Of a stretch of DNA of 64,000 nt, positions 47,922 through 57,902 are shown piece by piece. The notes under the pieces were generated by a model, which worked only from the letters and a program-made list of their open reading frames with translations, did no database searches and was not told the origin of the DNA. How positions within the stretch are numbered: position 1 is the stretch's first letter; the number at the start of each line of letters is the position of its first letter. Source of the DNA: Cordilura impudica (lineage: Eukaryota; Arthropoda; Insecta; Diptera; Scathophagidae); the NCBI GenBank assembly GCA_963682025.1, contig OY821520.1, positions 134,358,738 through 134,422,737 on the forward strand. The letters are read 5' to 3'. A program made the position numbers and the translations under genes.

Positions 47922-48483
47922 TTATATCTCACCACAATTATCAATTTCAATATTTATTGCGGTTTTTGGAGGATCGGCGGGAGGAAGAATTTCTGAAATG
48001 AATTTTATTTTAATAATTAACTCATATTTATCTAAAAAATTACGTTTATCTGCATTTGTAAAGTAAATAAATGTAATACTTACTAAAAATTTTTTCCTCA
48101 CAGTTAAATTTTTCCTGTATGACTTTCTTCATATTTTTATATGTAGATATGGATGAAATGCTGCCATCGTCGAATAAAAATTCTTCCAAAGCTTGGTCGA
48201 CCACCGATGCTCCCATTCATATATTTTAATTTATCGTAGCACCAAAATTGTGTAACATACTCTTCGTTTTTTAAAAATATTTTTTCTTCTCGACGGAAGG
48301 TTTCTATTAAGCCATTTATAAGAACCTTTAAATCTTCTTTATTTGCCTCCTTATAACTTTTTTTGCATTTTATTTAACAAAATTCTTAGGGCTTCGTCCC
48401 GATTTTTTTTTTTCAATATAACCATCGTCCGTTGCGTCCCACAGGCACGGAAAACATTTCAAAACAATTATGAATTCGGACAT
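47922..48483 (-). pseudogene. MADF-domain gene with two frameshifts
   Basis: Minus strand from ATG 48483. The first exon (48483-48084) begins MSEFIIVLKCFPCLWD, the LWD signature of MADF domains, with ATDDGYIEKKNRDEALRILL following. A shift in an A-run near 48366 moves to YKEANKEDLKVLINGLIETF, REEKIFLKNEEYVTQFW and CYDKLKYM, the rest of the domain. A second shift near 48215 leads to an acidic linker (EEFLFDDGSISSIS). A GTAAGT donor at 48083 and a TTTCAG acceptor at 47993 join in frame to a final exon, 47992-47922, ending NCGEI. MADF proteins are Myb/SANT-like DNA-binding regulators, expanded in flies. The clean splice suggests recent decay or assembly error; A-run indels favour checking reads. 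Confidence 0.7.
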
Positions 48484-48811
48484 CCATTCTCTGTCATAAT
48501 TGTTTATATTGAATTTATTAATTTTTAATTTATTTTAATTTTTAACAATTTTTGTCACACTTCAAACTTCTTACTTCACGTTTTTTTTTTTAAATATTTT
48601 TACTTCCTTTCTATTTGACATATACATATCCCAAAAAAAATTGCATCACCCACAAACATTGGTATCTCTTCACACAAAAAAAAATTTCATTTCACGTATA
48701 AAAAATGATTTCTGCTGTTTTGCTTATGCTTTCACTACACAACATTTATATACATATACAATATAAAAGCAAATATTGTAAAACTAAAATAGTGTTAATC
48801 GTTCCTTATAC

Positions 48812-48895
48812 ATGTCCGTGGCTAAGTGCGTAGAGTGCTGGCGTTTAAGATTTTTCGCCTGTGTTCAAATCCCAATGAAACTTTTTTTTTTTATT
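48812..48895 (+). mobile_element. tRNA-like sequence, possible SINE head
   Basis: TGGCTAAGTGCGTAGAGTGC resembles a polymerase III A box and D arm; TGTTCAAATCC (48861-48871) resembles a B box. An anticodon-like arm GGCG...CGCC lies between. The T stem does not pair well, so it is not a working tRNA. T- and A-rich sequence follows to about 49010. A SINE or decayed tRNA are both possible. Confidence 0.35.
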
Positions 48896-49220
48896 ATAAA
48901 GGTTCTTATTTATTTAATTTTTCTTTCGAATTTTTTAATATTTGATCTACTAGCTATTAAAAAGAAATTAAAAAAAAAAATACAGAAATATTAAAAAAAA
49001 AAAACAAAAACATTTATTCATAAAATGCCAAAAATTCACTATATATATAATACAAATATTGTTTATCGTATTTTCTAAAAATTTTAACGTTAATCAACAT
49101 TTGTATTGTATTTATGAATATAAACAAATATATACATGAATATTAAAAAACAAAACATTCCCTTTGCGCATCCTCTTATTATATATTATATGATCCTTGG
49201 TAGAGGTTGAAAGATGGCAG

Positions 49221-49450
49221 GTGGTTATCATAGTGGATCCATTTTTCATCACATGTATCTATGTATATGGCACTTAAAACTATGTTGTTTTTGCCTGGAA
49301 GGCAGCATTTCACATGTAGAGAATGGGCGTTAATCCAATAATGCTTTCAGTTCTGCGTCTTCATACATTTTCGGTTTTCCGCTCTGTTCATTGTCGTCGA
49401 TATCAAATTCAGCGTTCTTAAACTTTTGAAGCCACCACGACAACTTTTCT
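49221..49450 (-). pseudogene. mariner transposase fragments
   Basis: On the minus strand, 49449-49331 encodes LSWWLQKFKNAEFDIDDNEQ and then GKPKMYEDAELKALLD, the mariner DNA-binding region. 49257-49222 encodes TCDEKWIHYDN, the mariner motif around the first catalytic Asp. Most of the protein between and after these is lost. Confidence 0.75.
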
Positions 49451-49824
49451 AACTTAAGGCAGCCCACCATATGTTTCTATAAGCAATTGATGCTAATTTG
49501 GCCCAAAACTTGACATTTCCCTACGCAAAAAATATATGATTCCGATAACAAATTCACCTATGTTTCTTACGGTTATGACATTTTAGGTGACACGATCTTT
49601 TGTCAAACGGCGGAAACTTATATTTACCAACTGATAGTTACAAGATTTAATTGCTGTATTTAAACAAAAACTTATTATTATAATTTCGATTAAACAAATA
49701 CTTAAAACGAAAATATTAGTCTTTCTATGATATAAAACATTCCATGACATCTACATAACAAGCAATAGGCAAAACACCTGTTACTACCAGAAAATAAATA
49801 AACAAAATAAACAAAGTTTTGGAC

Positions 49825-49832
49825 TATATAAG
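49825..49832 (+). promoter_or_regulatory. TATA box of CAP copy B
   Basis: TATATAAG 47 bases before the ATG at 49879. The surrounding CACCTGTTACTACCAGAAAA to AACAAAGTTT segment is conserved before copy C, marking a shared promoter. Confidence 0.75.
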
Positions 49833-49878
49833 ATCAAGCATTTTCATTGAAGTTCCAAGCTTAACAACTTGACTCAAA

Positions 49879-50784
49879 ATGAACAGTGTTACAGTATTTT
49901 TATTTTTTGTGGCTTCTGTCGTCTCGGTAATGGCCACCGATTACTGTTCCAGCAGCATTTGTAATAATGGTGCCAAACATATTGCCTGCGGTAATAATGG
50001 AGTAAGTTGATATTTCTTCAGCCTTTATAGAAAGACAAAAAAATTTTACAATTTAAAATTTAAATTATTTCAGAAATTTCTCCCCGCTTGTCCTGCCGAT
50101 GCTAAAATGGTTACCTTAACCAATTCCATGAAACAGCTTTTGGTAGATGCCCATAATGAAAAACGTAACTATATTGCTGGTGGTAATGATGCTAAACACA
50201 GTTCGGCTTGTCGCATGGCCACTATGGAATGGGATGAAGAATTGGCTTCAATCGCTGCTCTCAATGTCAAGCAATGTAAAATGGCTCACGATAAATGTCG
50301 CAACACAGATGCATTCAAATATTCTGGTCAGAATCTTGCCTGGATGGGTTTCTCTGGTCCAATCGATCATAATGATAGATTGAAACAATCTGTCCAAATG
50401 TGGTTTGATGAAGTTAAAGACAGCAAACAATCGATTATTGATAAGTATCCCAACGGATATTCTGGACCGTAAGTTTCTCAATTCATTGTTATGAAATTAT
50501 AACTGTTTCTTTTTTTTTTTGGTTTTAGACAAATTGGCCATTTCACTGTTATGATGGCTGATCGCAACATTCGTGTAGGTTGTGCTGCTGCTACTTATAC
50601 TCCCAATGGTGCTTCTTACAATGCTTACTTGGTTGCTTGTAATTATGCCACTACCAACATGATAAATTTCCCCATTTATGCTAGTTGTGGCAAGCCTGCA
50701 TCTGGTTGCACCTCTGGTACCAATCCCGCTTATCCCAACTTATGTTCTGCCTCAGAAGTTTATGCTGTGAACAAGTGGTTCTAA
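49879..50784 (+). CDS. Antigen-5-like secreted CAP protein, copy B
   Basis: Exons 49879-50001, 50074-50468 and 50529-50784, each with GT-AG borders, give 257 residues. The signal peptide is MNSVTVFLFFVASVVSVM; the mature protein starts near ATDYCSSSIC. CAP landmarks: AHNEKRNYIAGG, ACRMATMEWDEELASIAAL, CKMAHDKCRNT, SGQNLAWMG, GHFTVMMADRN, CNYATTN and a C-terminal CTSGTNPAYPNLCS. It is a full-length antigen-5 family member with no tail. Copy C, 5.57 kb to the right, is almost identical (four residues differ by my reading), so the pair is a recent tandem duplication. Likely secreted into saliva or haemolymph; the specific role is unknown. Confidence 0.95.
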
Positions 50785-50816
50785 ATTCAATTCTAATCTG
50801 TTGACGATAAATTGTA

Positions 50817-50822
50817 AATAAA
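50817..50822 (+). terminator. Polyadenylation signal, CAP copy B
   Basis: AATAAA 32 bases past the stop codon. The same ATTGTAAATAAATGA context follows copy C. Confidence 0.7.
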
Positions 50823-51744
50823 TGAAATTGAAATAATAGACAATCTTACATTTAATGGGTTATTTTATTATGAAAAAGTGCGGGCACTTGCAACAAACGA
50901 TAAGCATAATGTATTCCTGCAGAGCTTGATTTTATTGGGTTATATAGTTGGTTATGGTAAATGACCCGAAGCGATAACTCGAAACCGGACGGGGTAGCAT
51001 AATTGAATTTTCAAATATTGAAACTTTGCAGATACCTATGTAAGTTATTTATTTAAATATTTTTCAAAACACTGTTTCAATATTGGTCTGTAAAATAATG
51101 GATCGTTGCCTGATCTGGCCAGAATATCGGTGGAAAGTTTTGTTTTTTTTTTATACAAGAGCAATAGCATTTACTGGAAACATTGTTTTATGTAGGTTGT
51201 GGAAATCGCCCACAACTATAAAATCCTAGACAAGGTTTATACTTTCAGATAATTATTAATTTTCTATTCTTATGTACTTCGTATGGTATTGTTTTTCTGG
51301 GACCTGCCTTTATCGTCCAATATAACCAGACCCAGAATTTAAATACTAAAACCAATATTTTTATTTATTTCATAAAGAAAAAGTTTTTACTTAAAAAGAA
51401 ATATTTTTTTTTATTTTTATAAGAAAATAAATATAAAAAAATAAATTTTCTGTGAAAATTTATTGATTTGATTGAGATTGTACACAAGTTTCTTTTCGAG
51501 TAGTATTAACTAATTATAATAATATAGGAAACTTAAAACTATGTGAATTGTATTATTTTAATAACAAGAAAAAAAACTAAATTGTTAAAAAATTATGTAA
51601 AGAGATAAACAGTGTAACAGTATCTTCTACTTTTTATTAACTGAGAACTAAAGTTATAGGTAAATTTAAAATAAAACTTGAAATTAGAAACAAGGAATGT
51701 GAGAAAAAAGGAAAAAAAAATAGTAAAAACTAGTATGAAAATGA
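50823..51744. other. Downstream part of the tandem CAP duplication, then unique sequence
   Basis: 50823-51130 resembles 56405-56635 (shared GCGATAACTCG and CCAGAATATCG words), so the duplicated block extends past the gene. 51131-51744 is A+T-rich with no gene. Confidence 0.5.
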
Positions 51745-51975
51745 TAGTCGGTCTATACCCTCTACCAAGCGTTTAGAGGCTCTTTATCTTAGGTCCACTA
51801 ATTAGATATAGAAAATAAGCATATACAAAATTTGCGTGGCGTTTTTATTAAGCTTTTTTGCCTTTGGATGTGAAAGAGTTCATATCGGATGATATATATA
51901 TATACATGGGGACTAGGTCGAAAAATGGACCGATCCCGACCATATTTGGTAAAGTCACTTACAATAGTGCTCTTC
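51745..51975 (-). repeat. Dispersed palindrome-ended repeat, right-end fragment
   Basis: Minus-orientation piece from ATAGTCGGTCTA through the TAGATATAGAAAATAAGCATA block to CGATCCCGACCATATTTGG. Confidence 0.7.
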
Positions 51976-52063
51976 ACCTTCCAAACACTTTCTTAGATAT
52001 TTTGTTGTTTTAGTATGTACCTTATTTCTTCTGTGTCAAAAAATACGTTGAAATTAATTAGTA

Positions 52064-52957
52064 CTAGAGGATCCGTGCTGCTCCGCGGCATTATATTATA
52101 TTAATTTTTGTAATTATTTTGTGGGTTTTTAATTAAAACTTGATATTTTTTTTATTTTTAAATTTTTTTTTTATTTTTTCAATTTGTTTTTATTTTATAC
52201 ATATATATTTTTTTTATTTTATATTTATTTGATATATATAGTTTTTAATAATTTTTGGTATTTTTTTGGCTGGCGTTTTAAAACTTGTGGGCGGGGCCCT
52301 TAATTTATTTTATGCTTTTTTGTGAAAAAAATCTTTTAGTTCTTCCTCGAGATAAAGCACAGTAATACCAGTACAGAATACCAAAATATGCGGGAGAAGT
52401 TAACGTACAGTAAAACAATATCGGAATTTGCCCGGAGAAGTTAACGAACAGTAATACCAAAATTTGCCAGGAGAAGTTAACGTACAGTAATACCAAAATA
52501 TGCCAAGAGAAGTTAACGTACAGTAATACTAAAATATGCAGGAGAAGTTAACGTACAATAAAACAATCAATATCCGAATTTGTCCTGAGAAGTTAACGAA
52601 CAGTAATACAAAAATTTGCTAAGAGAAGCTAACGTACAGTATTGCCAAAATATGCCAAGAGAAGTACATTAAAATAAAGTTGGTTGTCCACGCATAACTT
52701 TCCTCAAACCCAACAATGTCAGCAGCCTACGTTAATTAGAACTCTAGTTATAGAGGTTTGAATGAAGGAAAATATTGAAAAAATCTTGAAAAAAGTATAA
52801 CTTGAGTAAGGTGGGAGTTGAGTAAATTCCAATGCTTGATTACATACATATCTGTGTCTCAAAAACTTTTATTTAGAAAAAAAATGAAGGAAATCGGCCG
52901 GAGAGAACGGCCAGATGGACTGACTTTAGTTTTCATAAATTCTTTTAATATATAAGA
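52064..52957 (-). mobile_element. Non-autonomous Helitron with internal minisatellite
   Basis: Read on the minus strand it starts A|TCTTATATATTAAAAGAA (from 52957) and ends CTAG|T at 52064. Inside, 52365-52680 is a tandem array of about eight units of roughly 36 bases (CAGTAATACCAAAATATGCC + AGAGAAGTTAACGTA). The same family, with fewer units, is at 56907-57222 and 62083-62335. Confidence 0.75.
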
Positions 52958-53038
52958 TAACGTATTCGGTCGAATAATCAGACCATGAGACTAAAGAATA
53001 TTTTAGTAAAGTTCTTTGGTGCGCAGGGCACAAATAAT

Positions 53039-53824
53039 TATACCCTATACCACTATGTGGTTTGGGTATAATGACTTTGTGCTGCTGTTTGTAACAACCA
53101 AAAATATTTGACCTAGACCCATCTTTAATTATACCGATCGAATCAGAATCACTTTCTGAGTTGATTTAACAATGTCCGTCCGTCCGTCCGTCCGTCCGTC
53201 TGTGTGTCCATGTAAAGCTTGTAATCAAACTGCAGGTCGCAAATATGAATATATTTTGATGAAATTTGGTATATAATCTTTAATCGGCCATGGGATGAAC
53301 GCTATTGAAATTGGTGAGAATCGGTCCATGTTCAGACCTAGCCCCCATACAAATTACCCATATGAAATCGACATAAATTGCCATAAGATCCAAATTGTCA
53401 TATATATGTTACTCAAATTGGGTTTGTATGCGTTCATTACATCCACTAATGAGTAGTCCAAAAATGATCCCTTTGACCCCATATAGAGCTGCTTCCCGAT
53501 CTTCACTTAAATCTATTAAAAAACAAAAATATTGCACTGATTCTCCTCAAATTTTGTTTGTATATATTTTTGCAAAATACAAGAGACTTTACCAAACATG
53601 ATCAGGATCGGTCCATTTTTGGACCTAGTCCCTTTATAGATATACCATCCGATATGAACTTTTTCATATCTGCAGCCAAAAGAATTAATAAAAATCCCAC
53701 TCAAATTTGGTTTTTTTGCTTATTTTCAATGTCCAGTTAGTTGGGCCTAAGAGATAGGGTTTCTAAACGCATGGTATAGGGTATCGTATAGTCGGTCTAG
53801 ACCGACTATAATTTTCTTACTTGT
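53039..53824 (+). repeat. Dispersed palindrome-ended repeat, full-length copy
   Basis: About 785 bp from TATACCCTATACCACTATG to GTCGGTCTAGACCGAC and TTTTCTTACTTG, with (CCGT)n at 53176-53200. It is collinear with the copy at 25858-26640 throughout. It lies between CAP copies B and C. Confidence 0.85.
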
Positions 53825-54116
53825 TTTATATTTACTTTTTTCACTCTTAGGTAAGGATTTCTAGATGTTCAGATTTAATATCGATAATATTTCATAGTTC
53901 TAAGAAATATTAATAAATGGCCATAGCAAAGGATTTTCCTACAATCAGGATATGCCATAATATGTTTTTCTTTGTAAGTGTAAGGACCAGATCCGAAAAA
54001 ATTTACCATTTTTATTAATTATTAATAACAAGAAAATTATCGTCGGTCTAGACCGACTATACGATATCTAACTATTATTTTTTCTAGTTAGTTATTCATA
54101 ACTATTATAAAACAAT

Positions 54117-54822
54117 AAAAACAAGTAGGAAATTATGGTCGGTCTAGACCAACGATACGATACCCTATACCATAGTTTAGAGACCTTATCTCTTCGATCC
54201 AAGAAATTGGATATAGAAAATAAGCATAAACCAAATTTGAGTGGCATTGTTAGTAATTTTTTTGAGCTCCAGATATGAAAAAGTTCATATCGGGTGCTAT
54301 ATTTATATGGGGACTTGATCGAAAAGTGGACCGATCCTTACTATATTTGGTAAAGTCACTTATATTTTGAAAAAAAATATACAAAACAAATTTGAGAAAA
54401 ATCTGTGCAATATTTTTGTTTTTTGATAGATTTAAGAGAAGATCGGGAAGCACCACTATATGGGGCCTATGACTAAGAATTGTCATTTAGGGATTATTTT
54501 TGGACTACTGATTAATGGATATAATAAACACATACAAACCCAATATGACTGAGATCTACATATATGATAATTTGGATCTAATGGCAATTTATGTCGATTT
54601 CATAGGGGTAATTTGTATGGGGACTAGGTCTGAACATGGACCGAATTTCACCAATTTCAACAACGGACGGACGGACGGATGGACATCGTTAAATCGAATC
54701 AGATAGTGATTCTGATTCGATCGGTATAATTAAAGATGGGTGTAGGTCAAATATTTTTGGTTGTTACAAACAGCAGCACAAAGTCATTATACCCAAACCA
54801 CATAGTGGTATATGGTATAAAT
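54117..54822 (-). repeat. Dispersed palindrome-ended repeat, minus copy
   Basis: It starts at the altered palindrome GTCGGTCTAGACCAAC and ends at CACATAGTGGTATATGG. A separate 50-bp scrap of the palindromic end lies at 54027-54075. The 78-codon and 63-codon frames here are repeat translations. Confidence 0.8.
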
Positions 54823-55371
54823 AGGGTCACGGTACTATAGTGGAAACAAACACTCAAGTGTCTTACACACATTTAAACTATAAAGTTTCATTTATATAAG
54901 TCAGTTAAATTTTTCAATGGGATTCTATTTTTGTGTTTTTTTTGAGATATTAAAATCAAAACGCCATACTAAATAATTTCAACGGATGATTTGTCCGAAG
55001 ATAAGTAAGAGTATAGTACTTTCAGATGCTCTAAACAGTTTTGTGTAATAATTATACTCGCGATTTAGTACAGGATTAGGATTTCGGAAATAATTGATAT
55101 GATAGAGAAATTCTGACTTCATATTTGGATTAGCGATTTCAATTTGTGCCAACAAATAATTTTGGAATTTGCTTATTTCTTAATGATTCTCCATAAAAAT
55201 TTGACAACTTGTATTCAACGGTTATATTTGAGCAAAAAATTATATTTCTATTAAACAAATATTTAAATTGGAAATAATAGTGTTTATAAAAAGTATTTTT
55301 CGACATCTATCAATAGGCAAAACACCTGTTACTACCAGAAAACGAATAAGCAAAATAAACAAAGTTTGGAC

Positions 55372-55379
55372 TATAAAAG
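55372..55379 (+). promoter_or_regulatory. TATA box of CAP copy C
   Basis: TATAAAAG 75 bases before the ATG at 55447. Compared with copy B the leader is longer: an added segment with ACATCAGTGATAG and a second AACAACT. Confidence 0.75.
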
Positions 55380-55446
55380 AACATCAATGTTCATTGAACT
55401 ACATCAGTGATAGTTCCAAGCTTAACAACTAACAACTTGACTCAAA

Positions 55447-56354
55447 ATGAATAGTGTTACAGTATTTTTGTTTTTTGCGGCCTCTGTCGTCTCGGTAATG
55501 GCCACCGATTACTGTTCCAGCAGCATTTGTAATAATGGTGCCAAACATATTGCCTGCGGTAATAATGGAGTAAGTTGATATTTCTTCAACCTCTATAGAA
55601 AGGCAAAAAAATTTTACAATTTAAAATTTATTTTATTTCAGAAATTTCTCCCCGCTTGTCCTGCCGATGCTAAAATGGTTACCTTAACCAATTCCATGAA
55701 ACAGCTTTTGGTAGATGCCCATAATGAAAAACGTAACTATATTGCTGGTGGTAATGATGCTAAACACAGTTCGGCTTGTCGCATGGCCACTATGGAATGG
55801 GATGAAGAATTGGCTTCAATCGCTGCTCTCAATGTCAAGCAATGTAAAATGGCTCACGATAAATGTCGCAACACAGATGCATTCAAATATTCTGGTCAGA
55901 ATCTTGCCTGGATGGGTTTCTCTGGTCCAATCGATCATAATGATAGATTGAAACAATCTGTCCAAATGTGGTTTGATGAAGTAAAAGACAGCAAACAATC
56001 GATTATTGATAAGTATCCCAACGGATATTCTGGACCGTAAGTTTTTCAATTCATTTTTATGAAAATATAACCACCCTTTCTTTTTTTTTTCGTTTTAGAC
56101 AAATTGGCCATTTCACTGTTATGATGGCTGATCGCAACATTCGTGTAGGTTGTGCTGCTGCTACTTATACTCCCACTGGTGCTTCTTACAATGCTTACTT
56201 GGTTGCTTGTAATTATGCCACTACCAACATGATCAATTTCCCCATTTATGCTAGTTGTGGCAAGCCTGCATCTGGTTGCACCTCTGGTACCAATCCCACT
56301 TATCCCAACTTATGTTCTGCCTCAGAAGTTTATACTGTGAACAAGTGGTTCTAA
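55447..56354 (+). CDS. Antigen-5-like secreted CAP protein, copy C
   Basis: Exons 55447-55569, 55642-56036 and 56099-56354 have lengths identical to copy B and give 257 residues. Differences I see from copy B are one Val to Ala in the signal peptide, and Asn to Thr (TPTGA), Ala to Thr (NPTYP) and Ala to Thr (VYTVN) in exon 3; exon 2 appears identical in protein. Introns differ more than exons, and the TATA and 5' leader also differ, so the two copies may differ in expression. All CAP landmarks listed for copy B are present. Confidence 0.95.
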
Positions 56355-56398
56355 ATTCCAATATCAAGGCCATTCTGATCTATTGACGATAAATTGTA

Positions 56399-56404
56399 AA
56401 TAAA
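56399..56404 (+). terminator. Polyadenylation signal, CAP copy C
   Basis: AATAAA 44 bases past the stop, in the same sequence context as in copy B. Confidence 0.7.
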
Positions 56405-56906
56405 TGAGAAAATAATAGACGTTCTTACATTTGATGGATTATTTTATCATGAAAAAAATACAGGTCCTTGCACAAACTATATGAATAAATATTCCTGGGC
56501 TGTTGGCTCTATCTGATAATATTGTTGATGGTGGTAAATGAGCTAAAGCGATAACTCGCTAGGATATTGTTAGGTAGGTTTATTTAATTTTTTGAAACTT
56601 GCTGTCACTTGCCAGAATATCGCTGTGTTGTTAACACCTAAAGAAAAACAGGCTAAATTTCAAATTATAGTGGGAAAATTTTTACAATGATGTTTAAAAT
56701 TAATAAGATAATTAAAAAAATTTTGTGCTTTTTTAATTGAATTGGAGCAATTAATAAATGCAGTAACCATTAAGGTTACACACATTTTCTATATCCGGTT
56801 ATTGCCTCAGCAAAGTTGGAGCCAAGGGCCTTTTCCCAAACGCAGGGTATCGTTTAGTCGGTCTAGATCGACTATAATTTTGGTGTTTACTTTCATATGC
56901 ATGAAA
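56405..56906. other. Spacer between CAP copy C and the tandem SRSF1-like units
   Basis: 56405-56635 is the duplicated downstream flank. 56833-56882 is a right-end scrap of the dispersed repeat (AGTCGGTCTAGATCGACTATAATTTT). The frame at 56742-56987 is a chance overlap. Confidence 0.5.
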
Positions 56907-57222
56907 TCTTATATATTAAAAGAATTTATGAATAAACTTTGCATTCAAGATTTTTTTCAATATTTTTCTTCTCTCAAACCTCTATAACTAGAGTTCTAAT
57001 TAACGTAGGCTGTTGACATAGGTCTAAGAACACTCAGTGGATCAAGCTCCTTCTTTTGAGCTATTAAGTGCTTAACAATCAACTTTACTTTTACTGTACG
57101 TTAACTTCTCTTGGTATATTTTGGCATTACTGTACGTTAACTTCTCTTGGCAAATTTTGGTATTATATTATAAAAATTAATATAATATAATATAATGCTG
57201 CGGAGCATCAGGGGTGCTCTAG
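56907..57222 (+). mobile_element. Non-autonomous Helitron, short copy
   Basis: It starts A|TCTTATATATTAAAAG and ends CTAG|T at 57222, with a GAGCA...TGCTC hairpin just before. It keeps two minisatellite units (GTACGTTAACTTCTCTTGGC). The left border of the 4.5 kb tandem duplication falls 30 bases inside it. Confidence 0.75.
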
Positions 57223-57279
57223 TATATATTAAATTTAATTTTTGTTAATATTTCTTTTAATATTTTAATTGTGAATATA

Positions 57280-57516
57280 CAGTTTGTCAACTAATTCTTT
57301 GCAAAATGAAAAAAAATCATAGTTTTAATTTTAAATAAATAATTTATTAACAAAATCGAGTTTTCTTTCACTTTTTCTTTCATTATATTATAAGGGTAAG
57401 TAATAACTAATAATATTAATAACAAAAATGGTAAATTTCATTATGAAACAAAACAAAAAACAACAAAAACAAAAAAACAGCATATATTCACTTGTCAATT
57501 AATTGTTTGCAAAATG
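57280..57516 (+). mobile_element. Tc1-like terminal repeats (IR/DR type)
   Basis: CAGTTTGTCAACTAATTCTT, continuing TGCAAAATG, starts at 57280 right after TA. A second direct copy, CACTTGTCAATTAATTG with the same TTTGCAAAATG ending, lies at 57489-57516. Two direct repeats about 210 bases apart within one terminus is the IR/DR layout of many Tc1-like elements. No right-hand inverted end is found before 61430. Confidence 0.65.
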
Positions 57517-57676
57517 CAAACACATGTTGAAAAGAGACACAAAACTAACTAACGGCACATTAAATTTGAAAAAAAAAAAAATTAAATGCCTTCTTTGGTA
57601 TGCTTTGCTCTATTGCTTTTATTACGATTTATTATTTGGTCAAGTGTACATTTAAATTAAATCCGCATTTTTAACC

Positions 57677-57844
57677 ATGCCTGGAAAACGACTTGATGAA
57701 AACGTAATTCAGTTAATTTTTTACAATTATTATAAGGGAAAAACGGCAAAGGAGTTGGCAGAAATGTTTAATATAAAATTGAGGACCATTTACAATGTTA
57801 TTAGCCGTGCAGAAAGAGAAAATCGTCTGCACCTAAAATTCTAA
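57677..57844 (+). CDS. Tc1-like helix-turn-helix ORF, copy 1
   Basis: ATG 57677 to TAA 57844 gives 55 residues. MPGKRLDENVIQLIFYNYYK is followed by GKTAKELAEMFNIKLRTIYN and VISRAE; the GKTAKELAEMFNI..RTIYNVI pattern is a helix-turn-helix of the type that opens Tc1-like transposases. The stop is followed directly by GTAAGT, but splicing there to the acceptor at 57902 keeps the stop and does not join the RRM frame. What remains is a free DNA-binding domain without catalysis. Located 397 bases after the terminal repeat, as expected for a Tc1-like transposase start. Whether it is translated is unknown. Confidence 0.65.
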   Translation: MPGKRLDENVIQLIFYNYYKGKTAKELAEMFNIKLRTIYNVISRAERENRLHLKF

Positions 57845-57902
57845 GTAAGTAAATAAACAATAATTAAAATTTTAAATTATAATCTTATTTAAATACAAAC
57901 AG

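Noticed and set aside
48812..48885. Functional tRNA gene
   Set aside because: The T stem does not pair and the acceptor ends do not match.
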